Below are positions 30,746 to 41,030 of a stretch of 64,000 nucleotides of DNA, piece after piece. The notes below the pieces were generated by a model. It did not search any database. It had not been told where the DNA came from and was given only the letters and a program-made list of their open reading frames with translations. A program made the translations under genes and the position numbers. Position 1 is the stretch's first letter. Each line of letters starts with the position of its first letter. The DNA is from Rhodopseudomonas pseudopalustris (GTDB taxonomy: Bacteria > Pseudomonadota > Alphaproteobacteria > Rhizobiales > Xanthobacteraceae), in contig NZ_FODT01000007.1 of NCBI RefSeq assembly GCF_900110435.1, positions 248,001 to 312,000 of the forward strand, written 5' to 3'.

Positions 30746-30799
30746 CCGAGCATGATCGGTTCCGAGAACCGAAGTCCAAATTCGGGATCATGCTCTCGG
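30746..30799. repeat. Palindromic element downstream of the hybrid kinase gene
   Basis: GAGCATGATC at 30748-30757 and GATCATGCTC at 30786-30795 are perfect inverses, with a small GGTTC/GAACC hairpin inside. It starts eleven bases after the kinase stop codon. The sequence resembles palindromes common in Bradyrhizobium intergenic regions and differs from repeat copies A-D. Confidence 0.8.
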
Positions 30800-30809
30800 C
30801 CAGTGCCGG

Positions 30810-33800
30810 TCAGGTCAGCGCCCGGCGGTTCTCCGTCATCGCCCGGCGCAGCACCTTCGACAGGTCCTCGACCGAATACGGCTTGTGTAGCAGTTCGAAG
30901 CCGTGATGCCCGTCGTCGGCCAGCACGTGGGCGTAGCCGGAATTGAGGACGACCGGGAGGTTCGGCAGGCGCTTTCTGATTTCACGGCCGAGCGCGACGC
31001 CGTCCATGCCGGGCATCACCACGTCGCTGAGCACGATGTTGAACCGGGCGGCGTCCTGATCGAGCAGTTTCAGCGCCTGCTCGGCGCTCGACGCCAGCAC
31101 CGTCTCGTAGCCGAGGTCGTGCAGCAATTGCGTCGAGAATTCTCCCACCTCGGAATTATCTTCCACCACGAGCACGCAGCTGCGCTCCTGCGACTTGCCG
31201 GTCTCGCCGCTCGGCGTACGCTCGCGCGATTCGATCGGCTTGGCGCTGAGCGGCAGCCGCAGCGTGATGGTGGTGCCTGCGCCGACTTCGCTGTCGACGG
31301 TGACGTTGCCGCCGGATTGCTTGGCGAAACCATAGACCTGCGACAGGCCGAGGCCGGTGCCGCGGCCGATCTCCTTGGTGGTGAAGAACGGCTCGAAGAT
31401 GCGGTCGATCTTGTCCGGCGGGATGCCGGAGCCGGTGTCGGCGATCGACACCGCGACGACCCCCTCGATACCCGCGGCGGTTTCCTGCGCGGTCGGGCTG
31501 GCCCGTGCGACGCGGATTTCCAGCGCGCCCTGGCCGTCCATCGCATCGCGGGCGTTGGCGACCAGATTGACCAGCGCCGCGTCGAACTGGTTGGCGTCGG
31601 CCTCGACCGCGAGGGGCCGCTCGGCGACCGTCAGCGCGAAGCTCGCGCGCGAGCCGAGCGCAGTCTTCAGCATCTCGGCGATCTGCTCGATCTGGTGGGC
31701 CGCGTCGAACACCTGGCGGTTCTGGGCGTGACGGCGCGCGAAGGTGAGAAGCTGGCCGGTCAGCTTGGCGGCGCGGTCAGCGGTGTCGGAGATCGCATCG
31801 ACATAGCGGCGCATCCGATCCGGCGGCAATTCGCGCCGGCGCAACAGGTCGGCGGAGGAGCGGATCACGGTCAGCAGATTGTTGAAGTCGTGCGCGACGC
31901 CGCCGGTGAGCTGGCCGATCGCCTCCATCTTCTGCGCCTGACGGAACGCCTCTTCGGCCTTGCGCCGCTCGGTGATCTCGACCGCCTCCGGCACGATCGC
32001 GATGACTTGGCCCTGCGCGTCGTGGACCGGACGCATCTGGAAGTCGAACCAGCGCCAGCCGCCGACCGGCAGATTGATGTGCAGCTCGCGCCGCACCGTC
32101 TCTCCGGCGGCGACCGCCGCCACCGCATCGCGGATCATCTCCGACATGCCCGGCGTACCGACGATCCACGGCGTTTCCCACAGCGGCTTGCCGACGATGT
32201 CCTCGAGCTTCGCGTCGATCCCGGACAGCGAGGTGAGGTTGGCGTCGATCAGCGTGCCGTCGAGCGCCAGCAGCGCCTGATAGGTGTAGCTTGCGGCGAA
32301 GATGGTGCGCAGCCGCGCTTCCTTCTGCCGCAATTCGGCGGTGCGCTCGGCGACCTGTTCCTCGAGCTGGTCGTTGAGTTCGCGTAGCGCCGCGACAGCC
32401 CGCTTGCGGTCGGTGATGTCGCGGAAATAGACCGAGATGCTCTGACCGTTGGTCGGCGACACGCGCAGGTGAAACCAGCGCTTGCTCGGCGGATGGTAGC
32501 TTTCGAATTCGGCGCCGATCCGGTCGGTCATGGCGCTGCGATAGCTGCGCTCGATCATCGTGCCGGCCATCGCCGGATAGACCTCCCAGTAGTTCTTGCC
32601 GAGCAGCTCGGCGGCAGGGCGCCGCATCAGCCGCTCGGCGGCGGCGTTGACGTAGGTGAAGCGGAAATCGCCGTCGAGCGCGATGAAGCCGTCGCTGATG
32701 CTGGCGAGGATGCCTTCGGCGCGTTCGCGCGCCGCCTGCGCCTCCTGCCGCAACGCGTGCTCGGTGCGCAGCGCCTCGCGCCGCACCTCGGCGATGTCGA
32801 GGTTGGAGCGCACCCGCGCCAGCAATTCGCGGGCGCTGAACGGCTTGCTGAGATAGTCGTCGGCGCCGGCCTCGAGTCCCTCGACCCTCGCTTCCTCGCC
32901 GGCGCGGGCGGAGAGGAAGATAACCGGCACATCGGCGAGCGTGGAATCGTTGCGCAGTGCCTTCAGCAGGCTCAGTCCGTCGAGCCGCGGCATCATGATG
33001 TCGGAGATCACCAGATCTGGGCGCTGCTTCCACGCCGCCTCCAGCGCCGCGACGCCGTCGCCGACCGCGTCGACCTCGTAGCTCTCGCCGAGCAGGCGGG
33101 CGACGTAGTCGCGCATGTCTGGGTTGTCGTCGGCGAGCAGGACGCGGGGGCGCGCCACGCCGCCGCGGCTTGCGCCGAATCCGAGATCCTCCGCCGTGGA
33201 GGCGTGCGGTCGACCGGCGTCGATTTCGGCGTCACCTTCACCCTGCAGCCAGCCCATCGCTTCGTCGAGATAGGCCTGGGCGCGGACATTGGTGGAGATC
33301 TGCAAAGCGGAATGCTGCGGGCGTTCGGCTGGCAGATGCGCGGCGCCGAACGGCAATGTGACGCGGAACGCGCTGCCGCGGCCGAGTTCGCTCTCGACGC
33401 TGAGGCTGCCGCTGTGCAGCTTGACCAGTTCCTGCACCAGCGCGAGCCCGATGCCGCTGCCCTCGATCGAGCGGCCGCGCGCGCCTTCGACCCGGCGGAA
33501 GCGTTCGAACAGATGCGGGATTTCGGTCGGCGGAATGCCGGTGCCGGTGTCGCTGACGACGATTTCGGCGGAGCGGCCGTCCGGGCCGGCGCGGACCGTC
33601 ACGGCGATCTCGCCCGCGAAGGTGAACTTGAAGGCGTTGGACAGCAGATTGAGGACGATCTTCTCCCACATCTCGCGGTCGACATAGACCGCCTGCGGCA
33701 GCGGTGGCGCATCGATGATGAGCCGTAGCCCGGCCTTGTCGATGGCCGAGCGGAAGTTGGAGGCGAGTTCGGCGGTGAAGGACGGCAGATCGACCGGGGT

Positions 33801-35093
33801 GAATTGCGCGGTGACGCGGCCGGCCTCGATCCGTGCGAAGTCGAGCAGGGTGTTGACCAGCTTCAGCAACCGCAAGCCGTTGCGATGCGCGATCCCGAGC
33901 AGCGCCTGCTGCTCGTCCGGCAGCGCCGCCTGGGTCATCACTTCCTCGAGCGGGCTCAGCATCAGCGTCAGCGGCGTGCGGAATTCGTGGCTGACATTGG
34001 AGAAGAAGGCAGTCTTGGCGCGGTCGATCTCGGCCAGCGCCTCGGCGCGGCGGCGCTCTTCCTCGTAGGCGTCGCCATTGGTCACCGCGGCGGCGATCTG
34101 CGCGGCGACCAGGGTGAGGAAGTCCCGATAGGCGGCGTCGTACAACCGGAACGGGTTGAGGCCGGCGATCAGGAAGCCGGGCTGGCCGGTGTCGCCGCTC
34201 GACGGGATCGGCAACACGATCGCCTGGCTCGGCGGCTGGCGCCAGCCGCCGGCCGGGAAATCGAATCCGAATTGCGCCGACAGATCGCGCAGCAGCCGCG
34301 GTTCGTTGAACCGCAGCGCCTCGGCGAGCGGCCAGCATTCGGCGCCGTCGACCAGCGACAGCACCGGCTTGACGCCGGGATGGTCGGCGTCGATCCCGGC
34401 CGACGCGGCGAGCCGGACACTCGAGCCGCCGGGCTCCATCAGATAGATCATCGCGAAAGGCAGGTCGCGGGGATCGGTCGCCAGCGCTTTCGCGGTGCTT
34501 TCGCAGGCCTGCGCGACGGTGCGGGACTGCGCGGCGTTGCTGGCCAGTTCGCGCAGCAGCGACAATTGCCGCTCGCTGATCACGCGCTGAGTGTCGTCGG
34601 TGTTGGCGCAGAAGATTCCGCCGGCGGAGCCGTCGTCGGTCGGGATCGGGCTATAGGAGAAAGTGTAGTAGGTCTCCTCGGGGAAGCCGTTGCGCTCCAT
34701 GATCAGGAGTTGGGCTTCGACATAGGTGCCTTCGTCGCCGCCCATCGCCTTGGCGAGCAGGGGGCCGATGTCGTCCCAAATCTCGTGCCACACCTCTCTG
34801 GTGGGACGCCCCAGCGCCCATGGATGCTTGCCGCCGATGATCGCCTTGTAGGGATCGTTATAGAAATAGGTCAGCTGCTCGCCCCAGCCGATCCAGATCG
34901 GCTGCTGCGAGGTCAGCATGATGCGAACTGCGGTCTTGAGCGCCTGCGGCCATTGCTCCGGGGGGCCAAGCGGTGTGGCCGCCCAATCGAATCTCCGCAA
35001 CAGGCTCGTGAGCTCGCTGCGTCCCAGGAAAAGGGTCTCGTGACCAGCGGCTCCGCGCCCGGGCGATGACCCCGGCCATTCGACGTCTGCCAA
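30810..35093 (-). CDS. Hybrid sensor histidine kinase with two kinase cores and two receivers
   Basis: 1427 residues, no membrane segment, so a cytoplasmic sensor. Order: PAS-like region (~20-170), GAF (~190-345), HisKA with [13 protein letters not shown] (His ~368), ATPase (N-box NLLSNAFKF ~484, DTGTGIPP), receiver 1 ([12 protein letters not shown] ~650, Asp ~698 in ISDIMMP). Then PAS (~790-890), PAS (~950-1070), second HisKA ([11 protein letters not shown], His ~1067), second ATPase, receiver 2 (VVEDNSE ~1305, Asp ~1357 in LSDVVMPG). The start must be TTG 35093, seven bases after GGGGGA, because no in-frame ATG precedes the PAS region. It has no output domain, so it needs an Hpt protein or response regulator. 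It diverges from flgE; a link to motility is only positional. Confidence 0.92.
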   Translation of the reverse strand: MADVEWPGSSPGRGAAGHETLFLGRSELTSLLRRFDWAATPLGPPEQWPQALKTAVRIMLTSQQPIWIGWGEQLTYFYNDPYKAIIGGKHPWALGRPTREVWHEIWDDIGPLLAKAMGGDEGTYVEAQLLIMERNGFPEETYYTFSYSPIPTDDGSAGGIFCANTDDTQRVISERQLSLLRELASNAAQSRTVAQACESTAKALATDPRDLPFAMIYLMEPGGSSVRLAASAGIDADHPGVKPVLSLVDGAECWPLAEALRFNEPRLLRDLSAQFGFDFPAGGWRQPPSQAIVLPIPSSGDTGQPGFLIAGLNPFRLYDAAYRDFLTLVAAQIAAAVTNGDAYEEERRRAEALAEIDRAKTAFFSNVSHEFRTPLTLMLSPLEEVMTQAALPDEQQALLGIAHRNGLRLLKLVNTLLDFARIEAGRVTAQFTPVDLPSFTAELASNFRSAIDKAGLRLIIDAPPLPQAVYVDREMWEKIVLNLLSNAFKFTFAGEIAVTVRAGPDGRSAEIVVSDTGTGIPPTEIPHLFERFRRVEGARGRSIEGSGIGLALVQELVKLHSGSLSVESELGRGSAFRVTLPFGAAHLPAERPQHSALQISTNVRAQAYLDEAMGWLQGEGDAEIDAGRPHASTAEDLGFGASRGGVARPRVLLADDNPDMRDYVARLLGESYEVDAVGDGVAALEAAWKQRPDLVISDIMMPRLDGLSLLKALRNDSTLADVPVIFLSARAGEEARVEGLEAGADDYLSKPFSARELLARVRSNLDIAEVRREALRTEHALRQEAQAARERAEGILASISDGFIALDGDFRFTYVNAAAERLMRRPAAELLGKNYWEVYPAMAGTMIERSYRSAMTDRIGAEFESYHPPSKRWFHLRVSPTNGQSISVYFRDITDRKRAVAALRELNDQLEEQVAERTAELRQKEARLRTIFAASYTYQALLALDGTLIDANLTSLSGIDAKLEDIVGKPLWETPWIVGTPGMSEMIRDAVAAVAAGETVRRELHINLPVGGWRWFDFQMRPVHDAQGQVIAIVPEAVEITERRKAEEAFRQAQKMEAIGQLTGGVAHDFNNLLTVIRSSADLLRRRELPPDRMRRYVDAISDTADRAAKLTGQLLTFARRHAQNRQVFDAAHQIEQIAEMLKTALGSRASFALTVAERPLAVEADANQFDAALVNLVANARDAMDGQGALEIRVARASPTAQETAAGIEGVVAVSIADTGSGIPPDKIDRIFEPFFTTKEIGRGTGLGLSQVYGFAKQSGGNVTVDSEVGAGTTITLRLPLSAKPIESRERTPSGETGKSQERSCVLVVEDNSEVGEFSTQLLHDLGYETVLASSAEQALKLLDQDAARFNIVLSDVVMPGMDGVALGREIRKRLPNLPVVLNSGYAHVLADDGHHGFELLHKPYSVEDLSKVLRRAMTENRRALT

Positions 35094-35194
35094 CTATTCC
35101 CCCGACACATTGAACGGGCCGAACGCGCCGGGCCGCCAAAAGTTCCATCCGGAACTCTGCAATCCGCGTTCAGGGAGCCATGCCTCCGATGACC

Positions 35195-35220
35195 GGCAAA
35201 TGTTGCCCTCCCGGCAAATC
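35195..35220. promoter_or_regulatory. Palindromic GGCAA-N3-TTGCC site plus second CCGGCAAAT
   Basis: GGCAAATGTTGCC (35195-35207) is a perfect palindrome and CCGGCAAATC follows at 35211. Similar palindromes occur before fliX/flgI and fliL/flgF, so these may be enhancer sites of the sigma-54 activator FlbD. The assignment is inference. Confidence 0.45.
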
Positions 35221-35281
35221 CGGCCCTGCGCGCGCAGCTCCGCCATTCACCTATCACATTGATATAAATGAATTTTGTGTG

Positions 35282-35297
35282 TTGGCACGGCGCTTGC
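35282..35297 (+). promoter_or_regulatory. Sigma-54 (-24/-12) promoter of flgE-flgK-flgL
   Basis: TTGGCACGGCGCTTGC has the GG and GC dinucleotides ten bases apart and matches the TTGGCAC-N5-TTGC consensus in every fixed position. It lies 78 bp upstream of the flgE start. Confidence 0.8.
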
Positions 35298-35374
35298 GGG
35301 GGTCTTGGCCAGATCGTGTCGTGACATCCGACAACAAGCGGCCGCGGGTCGGCTCGAATTGGGAGAAGTGAGTA

Positions 35375-37207
35375 ATGGGTATCTTCGGCGCTCTCACCAC
35401 CTCGGTCGCGGGCCTGCGCGCAAATTCCTACGCGCTGGAGAACATCTCCGGAAACATCGCGAACTCGCAGACCACCGCCTTCAAACGGGTCGACACCGCA
35501 TTCCTCGATCTGATCCCGCAGGCCGGCACCAACGCGCAGGTCGCGGGCTCGGTGACTTCCGAATCGCGGCTCACCAACACGCTGTCGGGGTCGGTGCAAT
35601 CGGCCTCGGTGTCGACCTACATGGCGATCAACGGCGAGGGCTTCTTCGCGGTGCAGAAGCCCGGCTCGTTCTCCGACAACAGCCCGGTGTTCACCGGCGT
35701 CAACAACTACACCCGGCGCGGCGACTTCTCGCTCGACAAGAACGGCTATCTGGTCAACGGCGCCGGCTATTATCTGCAGGGCGTGGCGATCGATCCGACC
35801 ACCGGCAACCCGGTCGGCAGCACGCCGACGGTGCTGAAATTCCAGAACGACTTCCTGCCGTCGCAGGCGACGACCAAGATCAGCTATCGCGCCAATCTGG
35901 CGAGCTATCCGCTCACTACCAAGAATGACAAGTCGGTCCCGGGGTCGGAGCTGTTGCGCCCTGCGGATTTCACGTCCAACCCGCAGGTTGCCGGCACCGC
36001 ACCGCCGCCGTTCGCCGACAACACCAAGGTCGGCCTGCAAAAGAACAGCAAGGCCGGCACGGCGATCACCGCCGCGACGCTGTTGAAGGGCGCCGCCGCG
36101 ACCAACTCGGCCAGCGCCGACTTCACCATCACCGACACCATCACGGTCGGCACCGGCGGCTCCGCCAAGACGATCGCGTTCTACGATTCCGGCGCCGGCG
36201 GCTCGGCCGGCGCGGCGCCGAACACCACCTATCTCGATCTCGCAACGGCCACGGTCGGCAATCTGCTCGGCGCGATCGACACCGCGAACGGCAACGGTGG
36301 CAGCCCGTCGTCGGTGGCCACCGGCGCGATCACGCTGCACACCGGCATCGCGGCCGACCTGACGCTGACATCGACCTCCGCCGGCTTCGCGTCGCTCGGC
36401 CTGACCAGCCCGGTCAGCGTCGCCCGCCTCGGCGGCGGCAGCGTGGGCACCGGCCAGGTGACCGGCGCGGAGAACCAGACCTTCCTCGACGAATCGATTT
36501 CGGGCGGCGCGACCACCGCCTATGACGGCAGCGGCGCGCCGGTGAACGTGCAGTTCCGATGGGCCAAGATCGACTCGGCCGCGCTCGGCGTCGGCCATAA
36601 CGACACCTGGAACCTGTTCTACCAGGTCAATCCAGGCGCCACCGGCAGCCAGGTCGCCTGGCAGAACGTCAACACCAATTTCAGCTTCAACTCCACCGGC
36701 CAGATGAACCCGGTGATCGGCCAGCTCGCGCTTTCGAACCTCACGGTGTCGGGCGTCTCGCTCGGTAACGTCACGATGTCGTTCGGCACCGGCGGCCTGA
36801 CCCAGTTCTCCGACACCAACGGCAACGTCCAGGTCAACCAGCTGCAGCAGGACGGCTACGCCGCCGGGCAATTGACCAGCGTCTCGGTCAGCAACGAGGG
36901 ACGCGTCGTCGGCGCCTATTCCAACGGTCGCAATATCGACCTCGCCGAAGTCAGCGTCGCCACCTTCAACGGCGCCAACTTCCTCAAGCGCATCGACGGC
37001 GGTGCGTTCGAAGTGACCAACGAATCCGGCGAGGCGCTGTACGGCAAGGGCGGCAGCATCTCGGGCTCGTCGCTGGAATCGTCCAACACCGATATCGCCG
37101 ACGAATTCACCAAGCTGATCGTCACCCAGCAGGCCTATTCGGCCAACACCAAGGTCATCACCACGGCCAACACCATGGTGCAGGATCTGCTCAACGTGAT
37201 GCGCTGA
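35375..37207 (+). CDS. flgE: Flagellar hook protein FlgE
   Basis: 610 residues, versus ~400 for a minimal FlgE. The N-terminus MGIFGALTTSVAGLRANSYA with NISGNIANSQTTAFK and the C-terminus TKLIVTQQAYSANTKVITT are the paired D0 helices of rod/hook proteins. INGEGFFAVQKPG is the FlgE/F/G signature. The extra length lies at residues about 229-367, where a module (TITVGTGGSAKTIAFYD ... TATVGNLLGAIDTANG ... LTLTSTSAGFASLGL) resembles the repeated module in the two flagellins downstream. It is first gene of flgE-flgK-flgL and polymerises outside the cell as the universal joint. Confidence 0.96.
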   Translation: MGIFGALTTSVAGLRANSYALENISGNIANSQTTAFKRVDTAFLDLIPQAGTNAQVAGSVTSESRLTNTLSGSVQSASVSTYMAINGEGFFAVQKPGSFSDNSPVFTGVNNYTRRGDFSLDKNGYLVNGAGYYLQGVAIDPTTGNPVGSTPTVLKFQNDFLPSQATTKISYRANLASYPLTTKNDKSVPGSELLRPADFTSNPQVAGTAPPPFADNTKVGLQKNSKAGTAITAATLLKGAAATNSASADFTITDTITVGTGGSAKTIAFYDSGAGGSAGAAPNTTYLDLATATVGNLLGAIDTANGNGGSPSSVATGAITLHTGIAADLTLTSTSAGFASLGLTSPVSVARLGGGSVGTGQVTGAENQTFLDESISGGATTAYDGSGAPVNVQFRWAKIDSAALGVGHNDTWNLFYQVNPGATGSQVAWQNVNTNFSFNSTGQMNPVIGQLALSNLTVSGVSLGNVTMSFGTGGLTQFSDTNGNVQVNQLQQDGYAAGQLTSVSVSNEGRVVGAYSNGRNIDLAEVSVATFNGANFLKRIDGGAFEVTNESGEALYGKGGSISGSSLESSNTDIADEFTKLIVTQQAYSANTKVITTANTMVQDLLNVMR

Positions 37208-37251
37208 GCCGCGCGTTGCATCGTTTCGTTCGTTCAAACCGGTAGTTAGTC

Positions 37252-39123
37252 ATGGGTCTCGGAGACGCACTTTCGATCGCAATGGCCGGCCTGCGCGCCA
37301 ATCAGGCCTCGATGTCGCTGGTGTCGTCCAACGTCGCCAACGCCGAGACGCCGGGTTACGTCCGCAAGACCGTCGATCAGATCACCACCACTGCCGGCCC
37401 GTCTGGCAGCGGTGTTTCGATCATCGGCGTCAACCGCGAACTCGACGCCTATCTGCAGTCGCAGCTTCGCACCGAAACCTCGGGCGCCTCCTACGCCTTG
37501 CTGCGCTCCGACTTTCTGAAGCAATTGCAGGGCCTGTATGGCAACCCGAATTCGACCGGCACCCTGGAGAACGCGTTCAACAGTTTGACCGCCGCGGTGC
37601 AGGCGCTCGGCACCAGCCCCGACAGCACCTCGGCGCGAATCGGCGTGCTCAACGCCGCGCGGGTGGTGGCGGGCGGGCTCAACGCGACATCCAACGGAAT
37701 CCAGTCGCTCCGCTCCGGCGCCGAGACCGGACTGGCCGACAGCGTCAACACGGCGAACAATCTGCTGCAGCGGATTGCATCGATCAACAACAACATCCGC
37801 ACCAATCCCGCGGGGGGCACCTCGACCGACGCGGCGACCGCGTCGCTGCTCGACCAGCGTGACGCGGCGATCAGCCAGCTCTCGCAACTGATGGACATCC
37901 GCGTCGTCACCGACGGCTCCAATCGGGCCACGGTGTTCACCGGCTCCGGAATGCAGCTCGTCGGTATGCAGGCGGCCAAGCTGTCCTTCGATGCGCAGGG
38001 CACCGTGACGCCGAGCACGACCTGGAGCTCGAACTCGGCGACGAGCCAGCTCGGTTCGGTCAAGATCACCTATGCGGATGGTGGCACGATCGACCTCACC
38101 AGTTCGCTGAAATCGGGCACGATTGCGGCCTATATCGAGCTGCGCGACAAGACTCTGGTGCAGGCCCAGACCCAGCTCGATCAATTCGCGGCGTCGATGG
38201 CGAGCGCTTTGTCCGACAAGACCACCGCCGGAACCCCGGCGACGTCGGGCGCGCAGGCCGGCTTCGCGCTCGATCTGACCAACATGAAGCCCGGCAACAC
38301 CTTCAACATCAGCTACACCGACACGACGACAGGCGCGCAGCGCACGGTGTCGGTGATGCGGGTCGACGATCCCTCGGTGCTGCCGCTGCCGCAGACCGCG
38401 ACGCTCGATCCCAACGACTATGCGGTCGGCATCGACTTCTCGGGCGCGTCGGGATCGATCACCGCACAGCTCAACGCCGCGCTGAACGCCAAGAACCTGG
38501 AGTTCACCGGCACGTCGCCGAACATCACCGTGCTCAACAATCCAGGCTTCTCGACGGTGACTGCGGCCTCGGTGACCACGACCGAAACCTCGCTGACCGG
38601 CGGCAGCGCCGAGGTGCCGTTGTTCACCGACGGCTCGTCGGCCTACACCGGCGTGCTCAGCGGCACCGGAGCGCAGATGACCGGCTTCGCGCAGCGCATA
38701 GCGGTCAATTCCGGACTGATCATCGATCCGTCGCGGCTGGTGGTGTATTCGACCACGCCGCCCACCGCGGCCGGCGACACCACGCGGCCGGACTTCCTCA
38801 CCAAACAGCTCACCACCAGCAAGTATCTGTACTCGGCGGCGACCGGGATCGGTTCGACCAGTGCGCCGTATAACGGCACGCTGTCGAGCTACCTGCAGCA
38901 GTTCGTCGGTCAGCAAGGCTCCGACGCATTGGCGGCATCGCAACTCGCCGAGGGGCAGAGCGTCGTGCTGAATACGCTGCAGCAAAAGTATTCGACCAGC
39001 TCCGGCGTCAACATGGACGAAGAGATGGCGCATCTGCTGTCGCTTCAAAACGCGTATTCGGCGAATGCACGGGTGATGTCGACGGTGAACCAGATGTATC
39101 AGGCCCTGATGCAGGTGATGTGA
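37252..39123 (+). CDS. flgK: Hook-associated protein 1 FlgK
   Basis: 623 residues. The N-terminal MGLGDALSIAMAGLRANQAS with SSNVANAETPGYVRK and the C-terminal LSLQNAYSANARVMSTVNQM are the conserved terminal helices of FlgK. The middle is Thr/Ser-rich. It forms the first hook-filament junction ring. It lies 44 bp after flgE and 7 bp before flgL, so it is co-transcribed. Its GTAGTTAGTC leader has only a weak Shine-Dalgarno. Confidence 0.95.
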   Translation: MGLGDALSIAMAGLRANQASMSLVSSNVANAETPGYVRKTVDQITTTAGPSGSGVSIIGVNRELDAYLQSQLRTETSGASYALLRSDFLKQLQGLYGNPNSTGTLENAFNSLTAAVQALGTSPDSTSARIGVLNAARVVAGGLNATSNGIQSLRSGAETGLADSVNTANNLLQRIASINNNIRTNPAGGTSTDAATASLLDQRDAAISQLSQLMDIRVVTDGSNRATVFTGSGMQLVGMQAAKLSFDAQGTVTPSTTWSSNSATSQLGSVKITYADGGTIDLTSSLKSGTIAAYIELRDKTLVQAQTQLDQFAASMASALSDKTTAGTPATSGAQAGFALDLTNMKPGNTFNISYTDTTTGAQRTVSVMRVDDPSVLPLPQTATLDPNDYAVGIDFSGASGSITAQLNAALNAKNLEFTGTSPNITVLNNPGFSTVTAASVTTTETSLTGGSAEVPLFTDGSSAYTGVLSGTGAQMTGFAQRIAVNSGLIIDPSRLVVYSTTPPTAAGDTTRPDFLTKQLTTSKYLYSAATGIGSTSAPYNGTLSSYLQQFVGQQGSDALAASQLAEGQSVVLNTLQQKYSTSSGVNMDEEMAHLLSLQNAYSANARVMSTVNQMYQALMQVM

Positions 39124-39130
39124 GGCGGCT

Positions 39131-40738
39131 ATGGCAATCGATGGCGTAAGTGGGCGTACTTCCTACATCGGCTCCGGAATTCTCAATCTCCGCAGTCAAC
39201 TCGACAACCTGAGCCAGCAGCTTTCGAGCGGGCGGATCTCGCAGACCTATGCCGGCGACGGCACCGGCCGCACGTTGGCGATCGGGATGCGTGAGCAACT
39301 GGCGAATATCTCCAGCTATTCCGACACGATGGTCAACATCAACACCCGTATCGGCGTCGCCAATCTGTCGCTGCAGCGGCTGAACGCCATCGGCAGCGAG
39401 GTCAAGGGCGCGGCGGCGAGCGCCGGCTCGACGCTCGACAACACCGGGCAGACGCCGGGCCAAAAGACGGCCGGGCTCGACTTTTTCGATTCCGTGGACA
39501 TGCTGAATGCGCAGACCGGGGACCGCTATCTGTTCTCCGGGCGCGCCACCGACACCGCGCCGGTGACGGCTGCCGACCAGATCATGAACGGCAACGGCGC
39601 CGGCATCGCCGGGCTGAAGCAGGTCGTCAGCGAGCGCCACGATGCCGATGTCGGCACTAACGGCATGGGACGCACGATCATCTCCGCCGGCGCGACGCCG
39701 ACCTCGGTACAGATCGGCGAGGATTTCGCCGCCAATCCCTTTGCGCTGCCGACGCCGATCGGCGCTTCGCCGTTCGGACTGAAGATCGCATCGATTGCCA
39801 CCACGATCGTCGGCGCCACGGTGACCCAGCCGATCGAGACGCCGCCGACCACGCCGCCGGCCGCGCCCAATCCGGTGGCGATGGGGATCGATCTCGGCGC
39901 CACCATTCCGAAGAATGGCGATGCCGTCTCGTTCACGTTCAACATGCCGGACGGAACCCAGGAGACACTCAAGCTGACCGCGTCGTCGCAGACGCCATTG
40001 CCCGCGAATAGTTTCGCGATCGATCCGGGCGACCCGTTGGCGGTGCCGCCGGTGCCGGCCTCGCCGTCGATCACCGCCGCGAACATGCAATCCGCGCTGA
40101 CGGACGCGGTGAAGAAATTGTCAGGCAGCGCGCTGTCGGCCGCGTCGGCGATCAAGGCCGGCGACGACTTCTTCAACAAGACGCCGCCTCTGCGCGTCGC
40201 CGGCACAGCGCCGTTCGGCAACGCTACCGCGCAGGTCGTCGCAACCAAAGCCGACACCGTGTTCTGGTACAATGGCGAGCCGGACTCGCCGAGCGATCCG
40301 GCGCGCGGCACCGCGATCGGCCGGGTCGACGATTCGATCACTGTCCAGTATGGCGCCCGCGCCGACGAGCAGGCGCTGCGCAAGCAGTTGCAGACCGTCG
40401 CGGTGTTCGCGGCGGTCACCACCTCGGCGACCGATCCTTACGGCTCCGACAAGATGGCCGCGCTCAACCAGAGGGTGGCGGCGAATCTCGCGACCGAGCC
40501 GGGCCAGCAATCGATCCAGAACATCCAGGCCGACCTTGCCGGCTCGCAGGCGGCGATGAAGGCCACCAAAGATCGCCAGACCCAGACCAAGGCGCTGGCG
40601 CAGACGATGCTCGACTCGATCGAGGGCGTGAACAACGACGAGGTCGCGACCAAGCTTCTGGCGCTGCAGACCAGTCTGCAGGCGTCGTATCAGGTGACTT
40701 CGCAGCTCTACCAAATGAGCCTCGTCAAGTTTCTTTAG
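39131..40738 (+). CDS. flgL: Hook-associated protein 3 FlgL
   Basis: 535 residues. The N-terminal coiled segment LDNLSQQLSSGRISQTYAGD and the C-terminal LLALQTSLQASYQVTSQLYQ are flagellin-like D0/D1 helices typical of FlgL. The central ~350 residues are variable and longer than in enterics. It is the second junction protein between hook and filament. It is last in the flgE-flgK-flgL operon, followed by a clear terminator. Confidence 0.92.
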   Translation: MAIDGVSGRTSYIGSGILNLRSQLDNLSQQLSSGRISQTYAGDGTGRTLAIGMREQLANISSYSDTMVNINTRIGVANLSLQRLNAIGSEVKGAAASAGSTLDNTGQTPGQKTAGLDFFDSVDMLNAQTGDRYLFSGRATDTAPVTAADQIMNGNGAGIAGLKQVVSERHDADVGTNGMGRTIISAGATPTSVQIGEDFAANPFALPTPIGASPFGLKIASIATTIVGATVTQPIETPPTTPPAAPNPVAMGIDLGATIPKNGDAVSFTFNMPDGTQETLKLTASSQTPLPANSFAIDPGDPLAVPPVPASPSITAANMQSALTDAVKKLSGSALSAASAIKAGDDFFNKTPPLRVAGTAPFGNATAQVVATKADTVFWYNGEPDSPSDPARGTAIGRVDDSITVQYGARADEQALRKQLQTVAVFAAVTTSATDPYGSDKMAALNQRVAANLATEPGQQSIQNIQADLAGSQAAMKATKDRQTQTKALAQTMLDSIEGVNNDEVATKLLALQTSLQASYQVTSQLYQMSLVKFL

Positions 40739-40759
40739 TTAAGACTTACTAAACGAACA

Positions 40760-40794
40760 GCCGCCGTTGCGTCGATCGCACGGCGGCCTTTTTG
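40760..40794 (+). terminator. Rho-independent terminator of flgE-flgK-flgL
   Basis: The stem GCCGCCGT/ACGGCGGC (40760-40767 with 40780-40787) is followed by CTTTTT, 22 bp after the flgL stop. Confidence 0.85.
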
Positions 40795-41015
40795 CGTGTC
40801 CGATCGACGGCGCGGCGGCGCAAGTCACACGGAAACCAAGGGCTTCCTGGAAAATCGCTCGCCCGTCATTGCGACCGGCGCAGGTTGTTAGATCCGCAAC
40901 CCTCGTGGTTTTACGCGGATTTCGATCCGTTAAAACCACTGCCTCTCCTTTACGCATTTTTAGAGTGTGCCGGTCATGGTTCCGCAGTCGATCAAGAAGA
41001 TCGCAGTTGCACACC

Positions 41016-41030
41016 AGGAAGGTAGCAAAA
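41016..41030 (+). promoter_or_regulatory. Conserved flagellin leader and ribosome-binding site
   Basis: CAGGAAGGTAGCAAA directly precedes the fliC copy-1 ATG. The second flagellin has CAGGAAGGTTTGCACC at the same place. Conservation of the leader between otherwise different upstream regions fits a shared translational control site, possibly for FlbT. Confidence 0.55.

Larger units (their letters stand above)
35094..35374 (+). promoter_or_regulatory. flgE promoter region with sigma-54 and CGGCAA sites
   Basis: 281 bp divergent region between the kinase and flgE. It contains a near-consensus sigma-54 promoter 78 bp before flgE and, 75-90 bp further upstream, two GGCAAAT sites. That is the enhancer-plus--24/-12 layout expected for an FlbD-type activator. 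Confidence 0.65.

Noticed and set aside
30606-30791. Upstream extension of the 90-residue gene to an ATG at 30791
   Set aside because: The extension begins within a palindromic element and has no family resemblance; the start at 30605 is preceded by GGAG.
34913-37237. 774-residue minus-strand frame spanning flgE and the promoter region
   Set aside because: It would cross the flgE promoter and overlap two well-supported genes; no protein signature.
40847-40862. Sigma-54-like site CTGGAAAATCGCTCGC before flagellin copy 1
   Set aside because: Spacing is right but the -24 element lacks the CAC of the consensus; too weak to list as a promoter.
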